NCBI GenBank assembly: GCA_021234155.1
Contig: JAJEKV010000006.1
Coordinates: forward strand, 9,207,003 to 9,271,002
Direction: 5' to 3'
From: Isoetes taiwanensis
Lineage: Eukaryota; Streptophyta; Lycopodiopsida; Isoetales; Isoetaceae
DNA length: 64,000 nucleotides
Positions 43,268 through 56,597 of the stretch are shown here, piece after piece. The notes beneath the pieces were generated by a model. The model was given only the letters and a program-made list of their open reading frames with translations, made no database searches and was not told the origin of the DNA. The translations under genes and the position numbers were made by a program. The first letter of the stretch is position 1. Every line of letters begins with the position of its first letter.

Positions 43268-44607
43268 TCAATATTGGTTGCTCATCACTTGGATAAGAAC
43301 TTGTACATCGTATTTGAGTCGATAGTAGGATCTGCAGTTGTCAGCATGTACATACCTCATAACCTTAAAGGGAGGATGGTCCCTTTTGTCAAACTTGTAT
43401 GTTCTGTAAAGACCCATTTCCTTGCTCATAACCTCGATTGTCATATTTAAAATTTTTGTCTTGTAGCCATAACATTTGTCTAGATCCCCAACATACTTAT
43501 ACACTATTTTCTCCTTGATTCCAAAAGTCTGCATATCATAGATTTGCAGGTTCATCTTGCCATATTCTGGCAGGAGGCTCAAAAACTCTTTGATAATAGG
43601 ATAGTTGAGTGCAAGAAAGTCATCCATATATCAAAACACATGCTTAAATCTTTCATCAATATCTTTGTATCTTCTGTGTCTTGCAAGTTTTTTTATGAAA
43701 GAGACTACGAACCAGGATAAATACTACATGAGAATCCCATAGGGATACCACATACTTGTTGCCATGTACAATCGCAATTAGTTAAAAGCCATTCACTGAG
43801 ATTAGAAAACCGTTTCAAGTCCATTTTGCTCCAGCATTTTCCTTGGGGGTTGTGTTTGAACCACTTGGCAGAATAATATTTTTAATCCATAGGCCATGGT
43901 GTTGATTGACACCCTTCATATACTCCCATGTGGCCTTGCAAACCTGCCTCATGACTTGGCAAATGCCATTGTTACCATATAATGGGATGTTTTTGCAACA
44001 TCTTGTAATATCATCAACAAATACTTGCTCAATTTTTGCAGGTAGATTTAACACCACGTCATAAATGGAATTAACTACCCAGTACGGCATGGCCTTATCA
44101 GGAAGCAAAGTGCATACTTTGGAATATATCTTTTTGGATATCTCAGGCCATAGTTCCAAAATATTGTTCACATCAGTAATAATGTGGGATTTTTCTGTGT
44201 TCACTATGCCATGGGCATTTTTGATCCGTCGGAAGTCTTTTTTGTAGGCCTTAAAGATGCCTACATAAACAGGAGGCTATCAAATTCAAAGTCTATGTTT
44301 TCTACAAACTCTTGAATTTCTTCTTTTACTTTGCACTTGATTCTTTCGGTGGGATTTCCATCAGGAGGAAATCCTTGCTGCTCTTTAAAGCAAGAGTTCT
44401 AATAAAGCTTGGACAAATGAATGCGGGGTTGTTGGATGGCTTGTCTATACCGGATATATAGAAGTTTTGACACAACCATTTCAAGTTGCTATTGACTGCT
44501 TTGTCCTTAAGAGCAAACCTTCTTGTGGCATCCACATTGTATGCCTCTTTAACCTCTGCCAGATCTCTATCTACCACCTTATCCATGATGACATCTGTCA
44601 TTTTCAT
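43268..44607 (-). pseudogene. RT palm and fingers of the unassigned reverse transcriptase
   Basis: Frames 44607-44326, 44204-43815 and 43627-43268 supply fingers, motif A, and motif C with thumb. Motif B lies in the gap between the last two (43724-43760), in its own frame. The catalytic pair at motif C is M-D-D after Tyr, and motif A has D-D-I-T-R-C. The stops between segments show the copy is dead. Confidence 0.75.
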
Positions 44608-46890
44608 GTACTACGTAAGTGTATTTGTGAATTTCAAATAATGTGTCACAAATATAGGCAATTTCCTCCTTGAATGCCTTACATTCAAGCATTTTGTTAG
44701 GGATATGGTTTAAACCCTTTTTGAACATTCATCTCAGCATTGTAATGTGTATTAGGCTTAAATATGTGGTGCATATGTGCCCTGTTTGGAGTTCAAAAAC
44801 TACTAACTAAGTGATGGATTTTGGCATGGGCATTTAATCTCATGGTCAGTGGCAAAGATAAGATATGGCTTATAGCACATATCTTGAAGACACTTAGTGT
44901 ACTTCCAATTGAACATGGTATTTGCTATTTTCCTTTTTCTAGTATCTCTAAGAACTGCAATCACGTTAGCCGAGATGCTCTTAGGTAGGCGGATTTAGTC
45001 CAGTGTCTTTGACAACGAAGTGCCATGGACAATTTCATTTTGTTCTTCTTTCCAATGATTCCTAGATGTACATGCCCCACACTTCCTTGCTTTGATTTTT
45101 CTGAACTGCAATACATAAATAATCAGCATCTATTAATTCTTTGACCATTCCAACTGATATCAACCAGTGGAACTGATCATAGGTTTTAATCCAGCAATAG
45201 GGTGCAATAGGGCTTTTGGTTCATGTGGCCGAATGGCATTTTGAGGTTTTTGACCTCTTTTTTTGACTGGGTTGTAGTTACAGTATACTCTTATATATAG
45301 CTTAAATTCATACATTTTAGCATACATGCCATAGATCACTTGCTACTGCAGAGTAAATGTACAAACAAAATGTTTCAGTATAGACTAACCTTTTTTTAAG
45401 TATCGAACTTGAGTGACTGTACCACAATAGTTGAAGCACATTTAGTGACTGAGTGTCCTGCAGGATCCGATGTGCTCAAACTCTCCACATAGCACTTTCA
45501 CATGCTTTGATCCTGCATGCACCTGGGGCAATCGTGAGTCTCAGGACTGTGTAACCTTGCTCTGTGAGCTGCTACCCATGCTGGCATAAATTTTTATTGT
45601 AGACCTGCTATAGTTGCCGTATGATGCTCTTTGTGTCTTCATGAAGATCACATGTTTGATGCTTTTCTCACAAATGTCATTCATTTTATTTCTCGCCTTT
45701 GTTATCATGAAGTCAGCCCATGGGTCTGCCGTTAAGAACCTGGTCATATCCAGTAGAGAGCTCATGATTTCATGATAGGACAAATATGCCATAATGCTCT
45801 TCTTAAAATTAGTCTTGAGCATGTTTCTGAAAGACAACATTTGTACAACACAAGACATATTAGGATATAAGGCATCGAGGTTGTTGAACATATACCACAC
45901 AGCGTGGGCAAGCCATGTCATGTTATCGCTGCATCCATTTTCCTTGGCTTTGTTGGCCTTACTTCCTCCCCTTGGTGTTTCACAACCACACTTCATGTAC
46001 GAGCACATAGTCCTCCAAAGCTTTTTGAGTTAAACGTCATCGCGCCTTTTTGTAGGATAAGCCATGTGACTTTTTTTACTAACATATATGAAGGGTTCAT
46101 TACTACATGTTTTATCAAAGAATCTGCAATCAATCATGATTTTGATTTCATCTTTCTTTACAATCTTCTCCATTTTTTCTGCAGCTACTTTTGTAGCAGC
46201 TAATTGGTCTGGTGTAATACTTCCCAACATGATCTATACTTCCTTACTGATTCTGGCAAGAGCTCCAGAATTCCTTGACCACCATATCCCTTGATTGTAT
46301 AACACACTCTGGCACTCAACAAGTCTTTTAGGAATGATTGGATACAACATACAATTATTAAGAGTGAATTGAAACTCGTTATCATTATCCTCGAGCATAC
46401 TGGCTTTGACTTTGTGTCTCTTTGTCCTCCTCTGAGAGTAGAGCATCTCCAAATGGGTCATCTTCTATGCTCTCTCGTGCAAACTGCATAGTGTTTTCTT
46501 CACCATTCTCCTCCTTTTACATTGTTAGCAGCTTTAAGGGCCACCACCCCTTTTAAATATTTTGCCTTGCACCTATCCTCTTCCATGGTCCACTGGTAAA
46601 ATTCTTCGGTCATGGTCTCATAGATGTTGTTGACCACCAGACCAACATCCTTGTTTCTAGCCTTGTTAAGGAATGGAAATATTTTGATCCATTCGCTGCA
46701 CCCCATATGCGAAACTGCCGAGAATTCTCCAGATTTTCTGAGTGCCTCCTTTTCATGTATAAGTTCATGTGCATCCATGTTTTTAATGCAACTGAGAATG
46801 GTATGCACTCCTCTGTTTGGACATTCCATTTTGCGTGCTACATATCCTAGAGCAGTTAGCTCCTTGTTCCAACTTGGTGGGACGACCTAA
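43268..46890 (-). pseudogene. Large decayed ORF with an RT domain of unassigned lineage
   Basis: Minus-strand frames form one colinear coding region of more than 1000 codons with stops and shifts. N-terminal part (46890-45541): no known domain, with Cys pairs (SYMKCGCETPRGG) and a region like a zinc-binding segment (KCGACTSRNHW, about 45.07 kb). RT part (44607-43268): WLCQNFYISGIDKPSNNPAF, then motif A VFVDDITRCCKNIPL (about 43980-44024), motif B VCGIPMGFSCS (43724-43760) and motif C YMDDFLALN (43604-43630), then KFDKRDHPPFKVMRYVH. Motifs A-B-C in order make an RT safe. The long N-terminus and the absence of an adjacent endonuclease, RNase H, integrase or LTR separate it from LINE and LTR elements. 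Penelope-like elements or an RVT-like cellular family are candidates. Confidence 0.7.
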
Positions 46891-47391
46891 AAGTTCACTT
46901 CATCAATGTATTTATTTTCATCCTGTAATACAAGTCAGGAATTAATTCTCATGTTTTTTATTTTTATTCTCTTTCCCTTACAAGGTCAAGTCTAAGGGAT
47001 TTAAGCATCCCTGGTTGTACCAAGGAATTGAAGTGTCTAAAGATTCCAGCCAAACTTAGGATCCTAGGTCTAACATCAATCCTCAGTCAATCCCAAGGAT
47101 CGTATTATCAATTATGATTCGCTTTTCATGTGAATTCCTAGTACTTAATATCCCTTAGCCTTTGACCTTTATACACTTAGACGATTTCTTAGATAATTAA
47201 CTTGCAAGTATTTACAAATAATTGCCTAGACCTATGCACCTTTAGACAATTACGAGATAAATAAGCCTAAAGCTTTTACAAATAGATGTAGAGCACATGC
47301 AATTTTTCTCTCTTTTACTTTTTAATTTCAAGTATTCCTATACCAAGCCCACATCACAAAGAACCAACAAAACTCTCATAGGCTCGGGTTT

Positions 47392-47660
47392 CTACTTTTT
47401 AGGATGTACAAACTCATTCAGATACATGTTGCATAATTTTTGTGACGTTCCATGGGTGTGTCTGATCTTACCACTGGCTAAAGTGACAGGCTTCGGTCGG
47501 GACCTCAAAGTTTCAAGCTGCAATACCTGGGCCATTCTAGGAGAAGCAAAATTATGTGTACTACCGATATCCATCAGAATTATGAAAGGTTTGGTCTCTA
47601 CTTGACCTATGGTCGAGATAACGGCAGGCTCTTTCAACATTCCCAGTCTCAATGGCTGCA
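47392..47660 (-). pseudogene. Retropepsin-like aspartic protease fragment (gypsy-type)
   Basis: The frame reads KPFIILMDIGSTHNFASPRM, the RVP active-site segment. The catalytic D-(S/T)-G is D-I-G here, so the site is altered. LASGKIRHTHG follows. It lies in a different frame from the upstream Gag, with the shift near 47.65 kb; in relatives Gag and protease are one polyprotein. No RT or integrase follows within the window, where the element is cut off at about 47.39 kb. Confidence 0.7.
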
Positions 47661-48278
47661 AGGATATGGGACTCACCATGAATGTACTCGGGAGCCTCCT
47701 CCTCGACAGGTGGCGTGGACTCGAGGTCATCCCAATCGAGGTCGGCCATGGCGAGCTGGGCAGTCTGCGTGACATAAGGACAATTCTGCATGAAGTGCCC
47801 GGGCCGCATACACTTGTAGCATGCCTTATCTCGACGGAGCTGTTCTCGAGCCTCTTTGGGAATGGACTGTAAGAGGTTCCAAACTTCTTTACCGACATTG
47901 TTCGGTTTATCGGGCGTGCTGAAGGTGACTTTCTTTTCCTGGGGGCCGGAAGAGTTCTGCTGAGAGGGCCCCGGACTGGGTGAACGGCCCTTATAAGGTG
48001 TGTATGGGCGTGGCTGGGAGTAAGATGCTGGACGTTGGTATTGGCTTCGCGGCGTGTCCTCTTCAAGGCTCAATGCCTTAGCCTCAGCCTCTGCAACCGA
48101 CTTGGGGTCTATGGCCTTAACCATTCGTTTAATTGATGGGGCCAATCCTTCAATATAACCCTCCACCGCCCTCTTTTCATTCATACCCAGTACATATAGC
48201 CTTAGGGGCATGAATTCATCTGTGTAGGCCTGAACTGACATGCCCTTTTGCTCCAACCGGTAAAAAGTTTGAATTTCT
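47561..48278 (-). pseudogene. Ty3/gypsy-type Gag, C-terminal part with CCHC zinc knuckle
   Basis: The frame begins IQTFYRLEQKGMSVQAYTDE, the second half of a Retrotrans_gag domain, continues with VEGYIEGLAPSIKRMV, a Pro/Ser/Gln-rich spacer, and the zinc knuckle CYKCMRPGHFMQNC (C-x2-C-x4-H-x4-C). It is cut at about 48278, in mid-domain. The matching N-terminal part is at 59883-60476 on the same strand, ending KCQQ; the codons meet exactly across the intervening 11.6 kb. Confidence 0.85.
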
Positions 48279-48813
48279 AGAGCCTAGTTGCACTCAACCA
48301 ACACAATGCAACAACATATGCAATGCCATGAGGCGCCTTGTGCCTACAAGTCCAATCCATCACCAAGCCAAACATTTATGAGGATAAGCGCATCCATGCC
48401 GATCAAACTTGACCTGTAACCTGCAAAACCACCAAATGCAACATCCATTAGGCACGAGGCCCCTAACCCAGGCACGAAGATCACCAAGTTTCTAGCACGA
48501 GGGCAACCACTCATGTTGCGAATGCCACCACAAAAATCCACACCTCTGCCTACTGCCTGGCATGAGAGCCACCCTCTCGTTGGCATCCCAGAAAAAAACC
48601 ACCAATCACGAAAAGAATCATTGCAATATCAATACTTGGCAGAAGGACCATAAGTTACTGCACGAGGGCTCAAGATTAGCAAGAACACAAGAATACTAGG
48701 AGCTACTTCCTAGTAAGAACAGAGAAGTGAGAGTGGAGAACAAATGACCAAACAAGGAACTATCTAAGAATCCTTAGGAGCCCAAAGGCACAAGGGGGTG
48801 GAAGGGGGGGCAA

Positions 48814-48967
48814 GCGACCTAATGAGGAGAGGCTCTAGAACGGCTGATAGAGACAAAAAGGGGAAAAACAGACTTGAATACTCTAGAAGGGACACTTTAG
48901 AGGGGACACGTCAACTAGCCTCAAGAAGCGGATTTATCTGCTTATCTCGAAACGCAGATAAATCATA
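48814..48967 (+). repeat. LTR-like repeat R1 (diverged)
   Basis: Matches R2 and R3 over its length with many differences. The final 60 bp ('caactagcctcaagaagcgg' to 'cagataaatca') are best conserved. Confidence 0.75.
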
Positions 48968-51479
48968 CTTCTAGAGCCTAGTTGAACTCCAACACAAACC
49001 AACCATGCTGAAAAAGAGGCAGTAAAAAGGCAAAAGGAACTACCAGACAGTGACCACATCCTTGCATCTAGAAAGCTAGGTAGCAACCAACATGCCCAGT
49101 GCAACTTTAACAACGTAGATAAGGGAAGAGAAACGAGCACGGATCTCATTTCTAAACTCTTAAAGTTGAACAAAGTCTAAAGACCAGATCCAAGCAAGAG
49201 GGATGAACCAAGGGGAATCAATAATCATTCAAGATGAAATAAAGACAAAAACCACTAAAGAGTGCATGCAAGATAACATAAGGATTCGATGCCACCCTTA
49301 GCTGCAAGAGGAGCAGGAGAAAAAGCAGCAAGACATTGAGAGGAATACATAAAGCAGGTCCAAACAACTAATAGCTCTAAAGGAACACTAAAAGATAGAT
49401 GAAACTAAGTGCTAAAACCGCCAAATGGAATTAGCATACAACCTCCAACTGCAAGAGAGCACGTGTAAAAGAAGACATGTAAGACATGTCAAGAGCACAA
49501 AACTACAAGTATAATACCACTTGAATAAGAGCAGCAAAGCTCCAAACTTCGCACGGCCTAAGACTACAAAGATACAGAATAACACAACACCAACATAGAA
49601 ACTAGATCAATGCAACTCAAAGCATACTCAAAACACCACGCAGATGAAAATCTACAAAACTGAGCTATGCATCTACAAGGAATTAGTTTGAGAGGGCAAA
49701 CGAAAACAACATGCTGAAGGCGAAAGCTTAAACAAGCACGCATCCTAAAACCCCCCCAACAATTTGTGCACACATTAAAGCATGCAAGGCTAGTAAAAAA
49801 TGAAGGGAAGAAGTGGCCAAGGAATGAGAGAATCAAGTTATACACTCCTGCGAAATACCCAAACCTACTCAATTCAAAGAAAGGATAAGACTAATATGCA
49901 CCATAAAATGATATGACGTGTACACAACACTACAAAAGGATGAAGGCATGTGATTAATATAAAGGCAGAAGCAAGGCTTGAGACTGGCACAAGGGTCAAC
50001 CAAGGTCAACTGGCCTTCAAAGCCCCCATGAGAGCACGTGGACACAACTCAAAATTGACAGGTACAAAATTGCAAGATCTATAACATGCTAGCTAAATGA
50101 ACCTAGACCAGAGAAACCATTATCCAACCTGGGAAACTACTAACTATAGTGCCCAAATAGACAAAGCACCAACTCACGTAAGAGACCCTCCAACGAGGCA
50201 CTACAAAATGCAATGCCTCCCCAATGTTGGACAACCTAATATCAACTGAAGGCGCCTCTTATACTTTTACCAAGCATGTAACGATCGACTACAAAACAAA
50301 TAGGGAGAGTTAGTTGAAAAGACTAAAAAGAAGTGCACTAACAAATTAACTCAACAATAATATGAGAATCAACTATACGAAAAAGAAACAAATTGCTCAA
50401 CTTCCGAGAGGGCATAATTATAGGTAGCCACATTGGATTTCAAAAGGAGTATGATTGCAAAATTTGAAGCCCATTATACTCTGAGCAACGGAAGGGACAA
50501 GAGATCAAAGTGAATCTCTAAACCAAGTATGAAATAAAGCAAGGGCCAATCTCCACTAGACAAGCGTCATCTCCACGTCTTGACAAATTAAAATCTCTAA
50601 CCAATAAAAGATAAAATTCAAGGATCAACAACCTAAGCAGAGGATCAACAAAGGAACAAGTAATAAACCTAAGACATAACTGAACGTCCATACCACTAAC
50701 CAAACATGCCCATGTCCATTAATTATAATGCCTAAAAATGAGCTCCAAAGACCATGTCAAATCTCAAAAATTAAACTAGCACGTAAACACAAATGCAAGA
50801 CTGATATAAGCGTTAATAGAATAATAAGGACACTAAACACAGACTTACCAAACCCCAAACCAACTAAAATATGAAGATGAGTGATAAATTTACTACGAAA
50901 GATAAGAGTTACATCTTAATAAACTAATAAAAAGGAACAAGGGCAAATATTATAAGACACTTGTGATAATCAACCTATAGATGGGTTAAACATTTGAAAC
51001 ATACCTACTTCTTACCAATTGGCTAGAACCAATCACTTGTCATTGCAAGTACTTAAACCGGACAGGAACCGCAAGCCTATTAATCAACACAAAATTAAAA
51101 AAAAAAAGGACTCTAAAGTCCAACTGGAATATCAAGGCCTTGAAAACGCAAGCAAAAACGAAATGTTAAATGGGGTGGGAGTATACACAAAACGTTAAAC
51201 TAGGAATAAGTAGCACTATTGATTCAAAGGTCAAGAGGATTTATTTGGAACAATTTGACAAGCTTGCACATCCAAAAATCCTTAGAATGCGCTGATAAAA
51301 AGGCGCACGCAGTTCCACAAACTACAACCATTACTTATAGCCTAGATGGACAACTCGAACATTGTCAAAGTGAATATGGGTTGTCCTCGCAAAGTAGATT
51401 TCCTTGTACAATCTTATGATACATGCAATGTGGAGCCATTGGGGTTTAGTAAAATGCATTGGGAAAATGCTTAAACCTG

Positions 51480-51621
51480 CTTCCATACGATTGAATGCTG
51501 CTATTTCAGATTCTCATCTAAATAAAAGTCTTCACACAAGAGTCACACTGCTTCCATACGATTGAATGCTGCTATTTCAGATCTCATCTAAATAAAAGTC
51601 TCCACAGAAGAGTCACACTGC
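51480..51621. repeat. Tandem duplication, 71-bp period
   Basis: 'cttccatacgattgaatgct' through 'agagtcacactg' occurs twice, at 51480 and 51551, differing at only a few positions. Confidence 0.85.
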
Positions 51622-51756
51622 AAAAACACCTCCTAGACGAGCCCTTAAACCTCCTAGACGAGCCCACATATAGTCTAAGGTGAAACCCATCTTCTGAAAA
51701 TTTCCAAAGAGAGATCTAAAAGCTCTTCTTGGATCTGCAAACCTGCAATACCAAAA

Positions 51757-51970
51757 TACTGCAAATACAAATGATTATAATCCTAAGAAAGCTTAAAATG
51801 ACAGCTAAGACACTGCAAATACAATAAATTATAATCTCAAGAAAGCTGAAAATGACCATACTGCAAATACAATTAATATAATCCCAAGGAAGCTTACAAT
51901 GACAGCTAAGACACTGCAAATACAATAGATTATAATCCCAAGAAAGCTTAAAATAACAACTAAAAAGCTT
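51757..51970. repeat. Four tandem copies of a unit of about 50 bp
   Basis: The unit is actgcaaatacaat, then 'ttataatcc.aagaaagctt' and 'aaatgacagctaagac'. Each copy has small indels. Confidence 0.85.
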
Positions 51971-53518
51971 CTGCAAAGACAAGAATGCCAATGACCAAAG
52001 AAAATCATGTAAGAATAAACTTCAAGAAAACTGAATAACCTTCTCCAAGCTCTAGGGGTTTAGATCATAGAACACATGAGAAAAACTAGAGCCCAGAACA
52101 AGTCAGAAGCTAAAGCTAAAGTATATGTAACGACAACTCCCGTATTTGCAAACATGTGCAGCACCAACCTGAGACAGAAGCTTTGATATGCTTCAACAAA
52201 AGGTCATACTTCCTTAGAAAGGCCTAAGAGCTCCCATATGCAGCATCAACACGAGCCAGGAGCTTTGATATGCTTCGACAACATGGCAGACTTCCAAAGC
52301 TTCTAAAGGAAGGTCTAAAAGCTCCCAAATTTGCAAATATGCGCAGCAGCAAAATACTTTAAACTACAAATGTAAATATACGGAATTTAGCATAAATAAG
52401 CTACAACAAATATATAGAACGAGATAACAAAGACTCATGCAAGGAAAAATGAGAGACTGGACAAGCTACCTACCTCAAGCCGAAAACAATTGAGATAAAA
52501 ATTAAAGTACCTCAAACAACAGCAAGCGCACATCTTACCAACAATAAAACGACATCTGCTGATGGCGGCAACATCGATAATCCTAACTGCAAAAGTGTTC
52601 AAAGTGGCCTATAGCTCATCTCAAATCAGAAAACTTCTATTCCTTTTTCTACTAATAATCCATTACAGACTTGTGCATGACACGGGCAGTTGGGTGGTAC
52701 TTTTCGGAAGCACACAAGATTGCCGCAAACAAGGAATGTTGCAGAAGAAAAGGTGGGCTGAGTAGGCAAACTTAGGCTAAGCATCACAGTTTAAATTGCA
52801 CACTGGCTGATGGCAAGTTCTGCTAACTTATCGCCACTTGAAGACCTCATAGCAAAGCATTACCAAACGGGTACAGCTTAATGCACCATCATAGAAAGCC
52901 TACTTATAACCCTACATAAGAGAATCCAACAATATTACATGTACCTTCACTCGTCAAAAATCTTAAACGATGTACAATATAGGAACAACAAATTAAGATC
53001 TTCCTGATATTGGGGTTGTTATCTCCAAAGAAACAAATAGAGGCTCATAGATAATGCAGCAAGTGAGAAAGAAATGTACTTACCCATCAGAATAAGGAAT
53101 CATGAAGCAAGCAATAGAGAGACTAGCACAAACTCTGCAAAATATAAAGAATCTAATTGTTGCTGAGGGTGTTTGTTTTCCCATCTACTTCCTTGTCAAG
53201 ACAGCAAAGAAAAAATATGACAATCCCGAATCAACTAGCAGCCAGTTGGCAATCACAACTAAAGCACTATATTGATCCTCCCCTGTTTTTGAAAAATCAA
53301 ACTACACCAGCCTTTGGAAAGAAAACACAAACTCTGCAGAATTCAAGATTAAACTGACAGCAAGCGATGGACTTGGAAGAAGAAAATCTAACCTAAGCAC
53401 TTACAGTAAATGGATGTCAGATCTGATCGCAAACAAGAAAGTAGAGCTCCTTGGCTAATATGAATCCTCCACAAACGAGCCAATCCTACCCAAAATTTTC
53501 CGTCCGATTCTTTGTTCC

Positions 53519-53985
53519 TTTTGCAGATTTGCTCAAAGATGGATGCGGGAACGTCCTTTGCGTGTTTTGAGGGAATCTTGGCATATTGGGGTCGTGACGG
53601 ACATTAGCAACGAAGGCCTTTAAATTTTTATGTACTTATTTGGATCCTTGTGGTACTTTGATGTCTTTTGTATGCCCAAAAAGGCCGGTGTGCATGAGGG
53701 ATTATTAGTAGTAGTGCAAATTATTGTGAGGCAATTTTTGAGCCATAAAGGGGCTCCCTTTATTTCCAAAATTGCAGTACAATAATTTGCCACTACTAAT
53801 AATCCCTCATGCACACCGGCCTTTTTGGGCATACAAAAGGCATCAAAGTACCACAAAGGAAAAACTCAAAAGAAGTCCATAAAGATTTATAGGCCTCCGT
53901 TGTTAATGTCCAACACGACCCGAACATGCCAAGATTCTCGCAAAACTCGCAAAGGACGTCTCCACATCCATCTGCAAAATGAACA
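53519..53985. repeat. Large inverted repeat, arms of about 220 bp, loop of about 26 bp
   Basis: The left arm (53519-53740) runs 'gcgggaacgtcctttgcg...tcttggcatatt...ggccggtgtgcatgaggg...gcaatttttg'. The right arm (53767-53985) is its reverse complement. The inner 70 bp, including 'tgcccaaaaaggccggtgtg', are nearly perfect; the outer parts differ at scattered sites. Overlapping frames on the two strands here are a by-product of the palindrome. Confidence 0.88.
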
Positions 53986-54261
53986 AAGAAACCCCTGGTA
54001 CGAGGACCCCAATCTTGGCACAAAGGCCGCCACATCTTTGGCACACGAGGGCCCACCACCATGGCGCAAGGGCCCTCAACATCGACCCTACTCAAAATAC
54101 GACTTTCAAGATATAAGAGTTTCCCCAACAACAATGCTTGGCCTGAGAGCCTCCAGCCCGTAACCGCGCAAGATCAAGAAGTCAAACAATCAACATAAAA
54201 AACTAAGACCTTGACTATAAGAATACTTCAATAACGCAAGGTTGTAACGCAGGGCTAAAAC

Positions 54262-54288
54262 TAAAGGGGGGGAGGGGGGGGTGGGGCA
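54262..54288 (+). promoter_or_regulatory. Purine tract before R2
   Basis: A run of G with a few A (aaaggggggg, agggggggg, tgggg) sits directly 5' of R2, in the place of a polypurine tract. Confidence 0.55.
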
Positions 54289-54432
54289 TGCGACTACAAA
54301 GGGGGAGGCTCAAAGACGGCTGATGAAGATGGGAGGAAAGCAACAAGTCTATAAATACTCCAAAGGGGGACTCTCCCAACTAGCCTCAAGAAGCGGATTT
54401 ATCTGCTAATCTCAAAACGCAGATAAATCGCA
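54289..54432 (+). repeat. LTR-like repeat R2, 144 bp
   Basis: Starts tgcgactacaaag and ends ataaatcgca (TG...CA). It contains tataaata at its centre, as a short LTR promoter would. By eye it is identical to R3 over all 144 bp. Confidence 0.8.
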
Positions 54433-55216
54433 CTTCTAGAGCCTAGTTGCACTCAACCAACACAATGCAACAACATGCTGAAAAAAAGAGGCAGAAAAAC
54501 AAGGAACTAAAAGTCTAAGAGAATTGAGAGTACAATGTCACCACTCGAAACCCCAAGGGCAAAGAAAAATGAGCAGCCGAAGGGAGGCAAGACCAGGGCA
54601 CATCTAAGCAACTACGACTATGATGAACTATCATAAGCTTCGCACTCAAAACAACGCCGAAAAGAACCAATCCTAGAGCATCTCACAAAAAATGAAATAA
54701 AAGTGCAAGGGAAGGAACATCAAACGAGAAAAAAAAACATGACGCAGGGACTTCACTCACTAAAAACAACATCAACGGACGCCGAACAACCAAACTATAG
54801 GTCCCACAACAAGGGTGGGGACTACACGTGTCCAAACCACCCGACACCTCCATCGCAATTCCGAAAGCTCAAACGCAACATATTCACTCACTAAAAATAG
54901 TACAACATAGTCACTCGCTAAAATAGTGGACCTAAACAAAAGGCTCCATCAAACCAAACATATAGGAGTATAAACAAGTGTCCAAAACCACAAAACCTCA
55001 AAATGAGAGGAATGGAAACCCCAAGAAACTCATGCAACAAAGCCCGACAAAGTAGCATCACCTGAAAATGCCTCAAAAGAAACTAGAAAGACCGATTTGA
55101 AAACATTGCTGAAAACGAAATAAAAGTGCAAAGGAAGGAACATCAAACTAGAAAAGATCATGATGCAGGGGCTTGACTCACTAAAAAGGACATGGACGAA
55201 AACTCGAACTACAGCT

Positions 55217-55263
55217 CCATCAATAAGGGGTAGGGACTACATCAATAAGGGGTAGGGACTACA
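55217..55263. repeat. 24-bp direct duplication
   Basis: tcaataaggggtagggacta occurs twice in a row. Confidence 0.85.
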
Positions 55264-56467
55264 CATGTCCAAACCACCCAGCCCTCGTCCGAATTGTGAG
55301 GGCTCAACCAGAACACATTCGCTCACCAAGAAACAATAAGACAACCTATTCACTCCTAAAGAAAAAATAGTGGACCTAAACAAAAAGGCTCCATCAACAC
55401 AACATACACGGAGTACAAACAAGTGTCCAAACCACAAACCCCAAAATGCAAAGAATGAAAACACCAAGCACTACATGCAACAAGCCCCGACAAGATAACA
55501 CCATCTGACGATGCCTTTCACATCAAGCATGTAACAATCAACTCTAGAGAAAACTAGACGGAGTGACTTGAAAGGTCTAATAAGAAGTGGACTAAAATCA
55601 AGGACTCTGAAACCAAAAAATGAGACTTTACGAGCACGAGAAAGAAAACTACACTCCTAATTCCCCAAGAGATAGATAGATAGATAGGATTAATACGTCA
55701 CGTCCAAGAACTATAGGTAGCTAAAGAGCTTCAAAAGTGAAGCGCCATTGCAAAAATTTCAAGCCCAAATTTCTATAAGCAACCTAAAAGGACTAGAGAT
55801 TAAAAGAGTCTCTCAGTTGTACTACTATCCGAAACCAAGTACGCAAAAAGTAAGGGCCATACTCACCTAATCCAAGGGTCATCTCCGCCTCTTGACAAAA
55901 TAACATGGAGAAGGTAAACTCTAACTCTAAAGAAAGATCAAACCCGAGAAATTAACATATGACGCACAACCAAGGCCTAAACCTAAGGAATGAGAAATTG
56001 AACATTGCATACACAGACAATGTAAGTTGGAAACCGTGCAAATACTACTCAATATTTGGCAATACAATGACTAGGGGCTTGATGAAAACCACAAAAGGGT
56101 GAGAATAAAACCGCGAACTTGACGAAGCAAGACTTGAGAAAGAAAGAGCAAACCCTAACCAAGTAGCACATATAAGTACTCTAATAGAAATAAAAGGCCA
56201 AAAAGGACAAGACGACTCAAAAAGCACAAAGGACCCCAAACGACATGCATAAAGGCAAGGGGCTTAACATTTGAGACCCAAGGATCGAGAGGTACGTGAA
56301 CGCACTAGCTAAAAATGCCATGAGGGGCGCTTCAACCCAAAGCACGATCTATACAAGCTTCAAACACTTCAACTCAATGTAAGACGAATAGAAAGTTTAA
56401 AACTAGGATAACGCTTCAACTGAATGCAAAATTGAGAGAACCGAAACTAGGGAAGGACAACTAGGAG

Positions 56468-56597
56468 GAAAAGGAGTGACCACTAGGACCTATAGATCCC
56501 CACAATGAGAGTAGAGGAGAAAGGAGGAAGGAGTGACTACTAGGACCTACAGATCCCTACACTAAGAGCAGACTAGAAAAGGAAAAGGAGTGACTAT
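56468..56597. repeat. Tandem repeat, about 62-bp period, 2.5 copies
   Basis: 'aggagtgac.actaggaccta' recurs with 'agatccc.aca' and 'gag.agac/gga', in an A/G-rich context. Confidence 0.75.

Noticed and set aside
53620-54163. Overlapping frames of 78-112 codons on both strands
   Set aside because: They arise from the inverted repeat, which makes both strands read alike.
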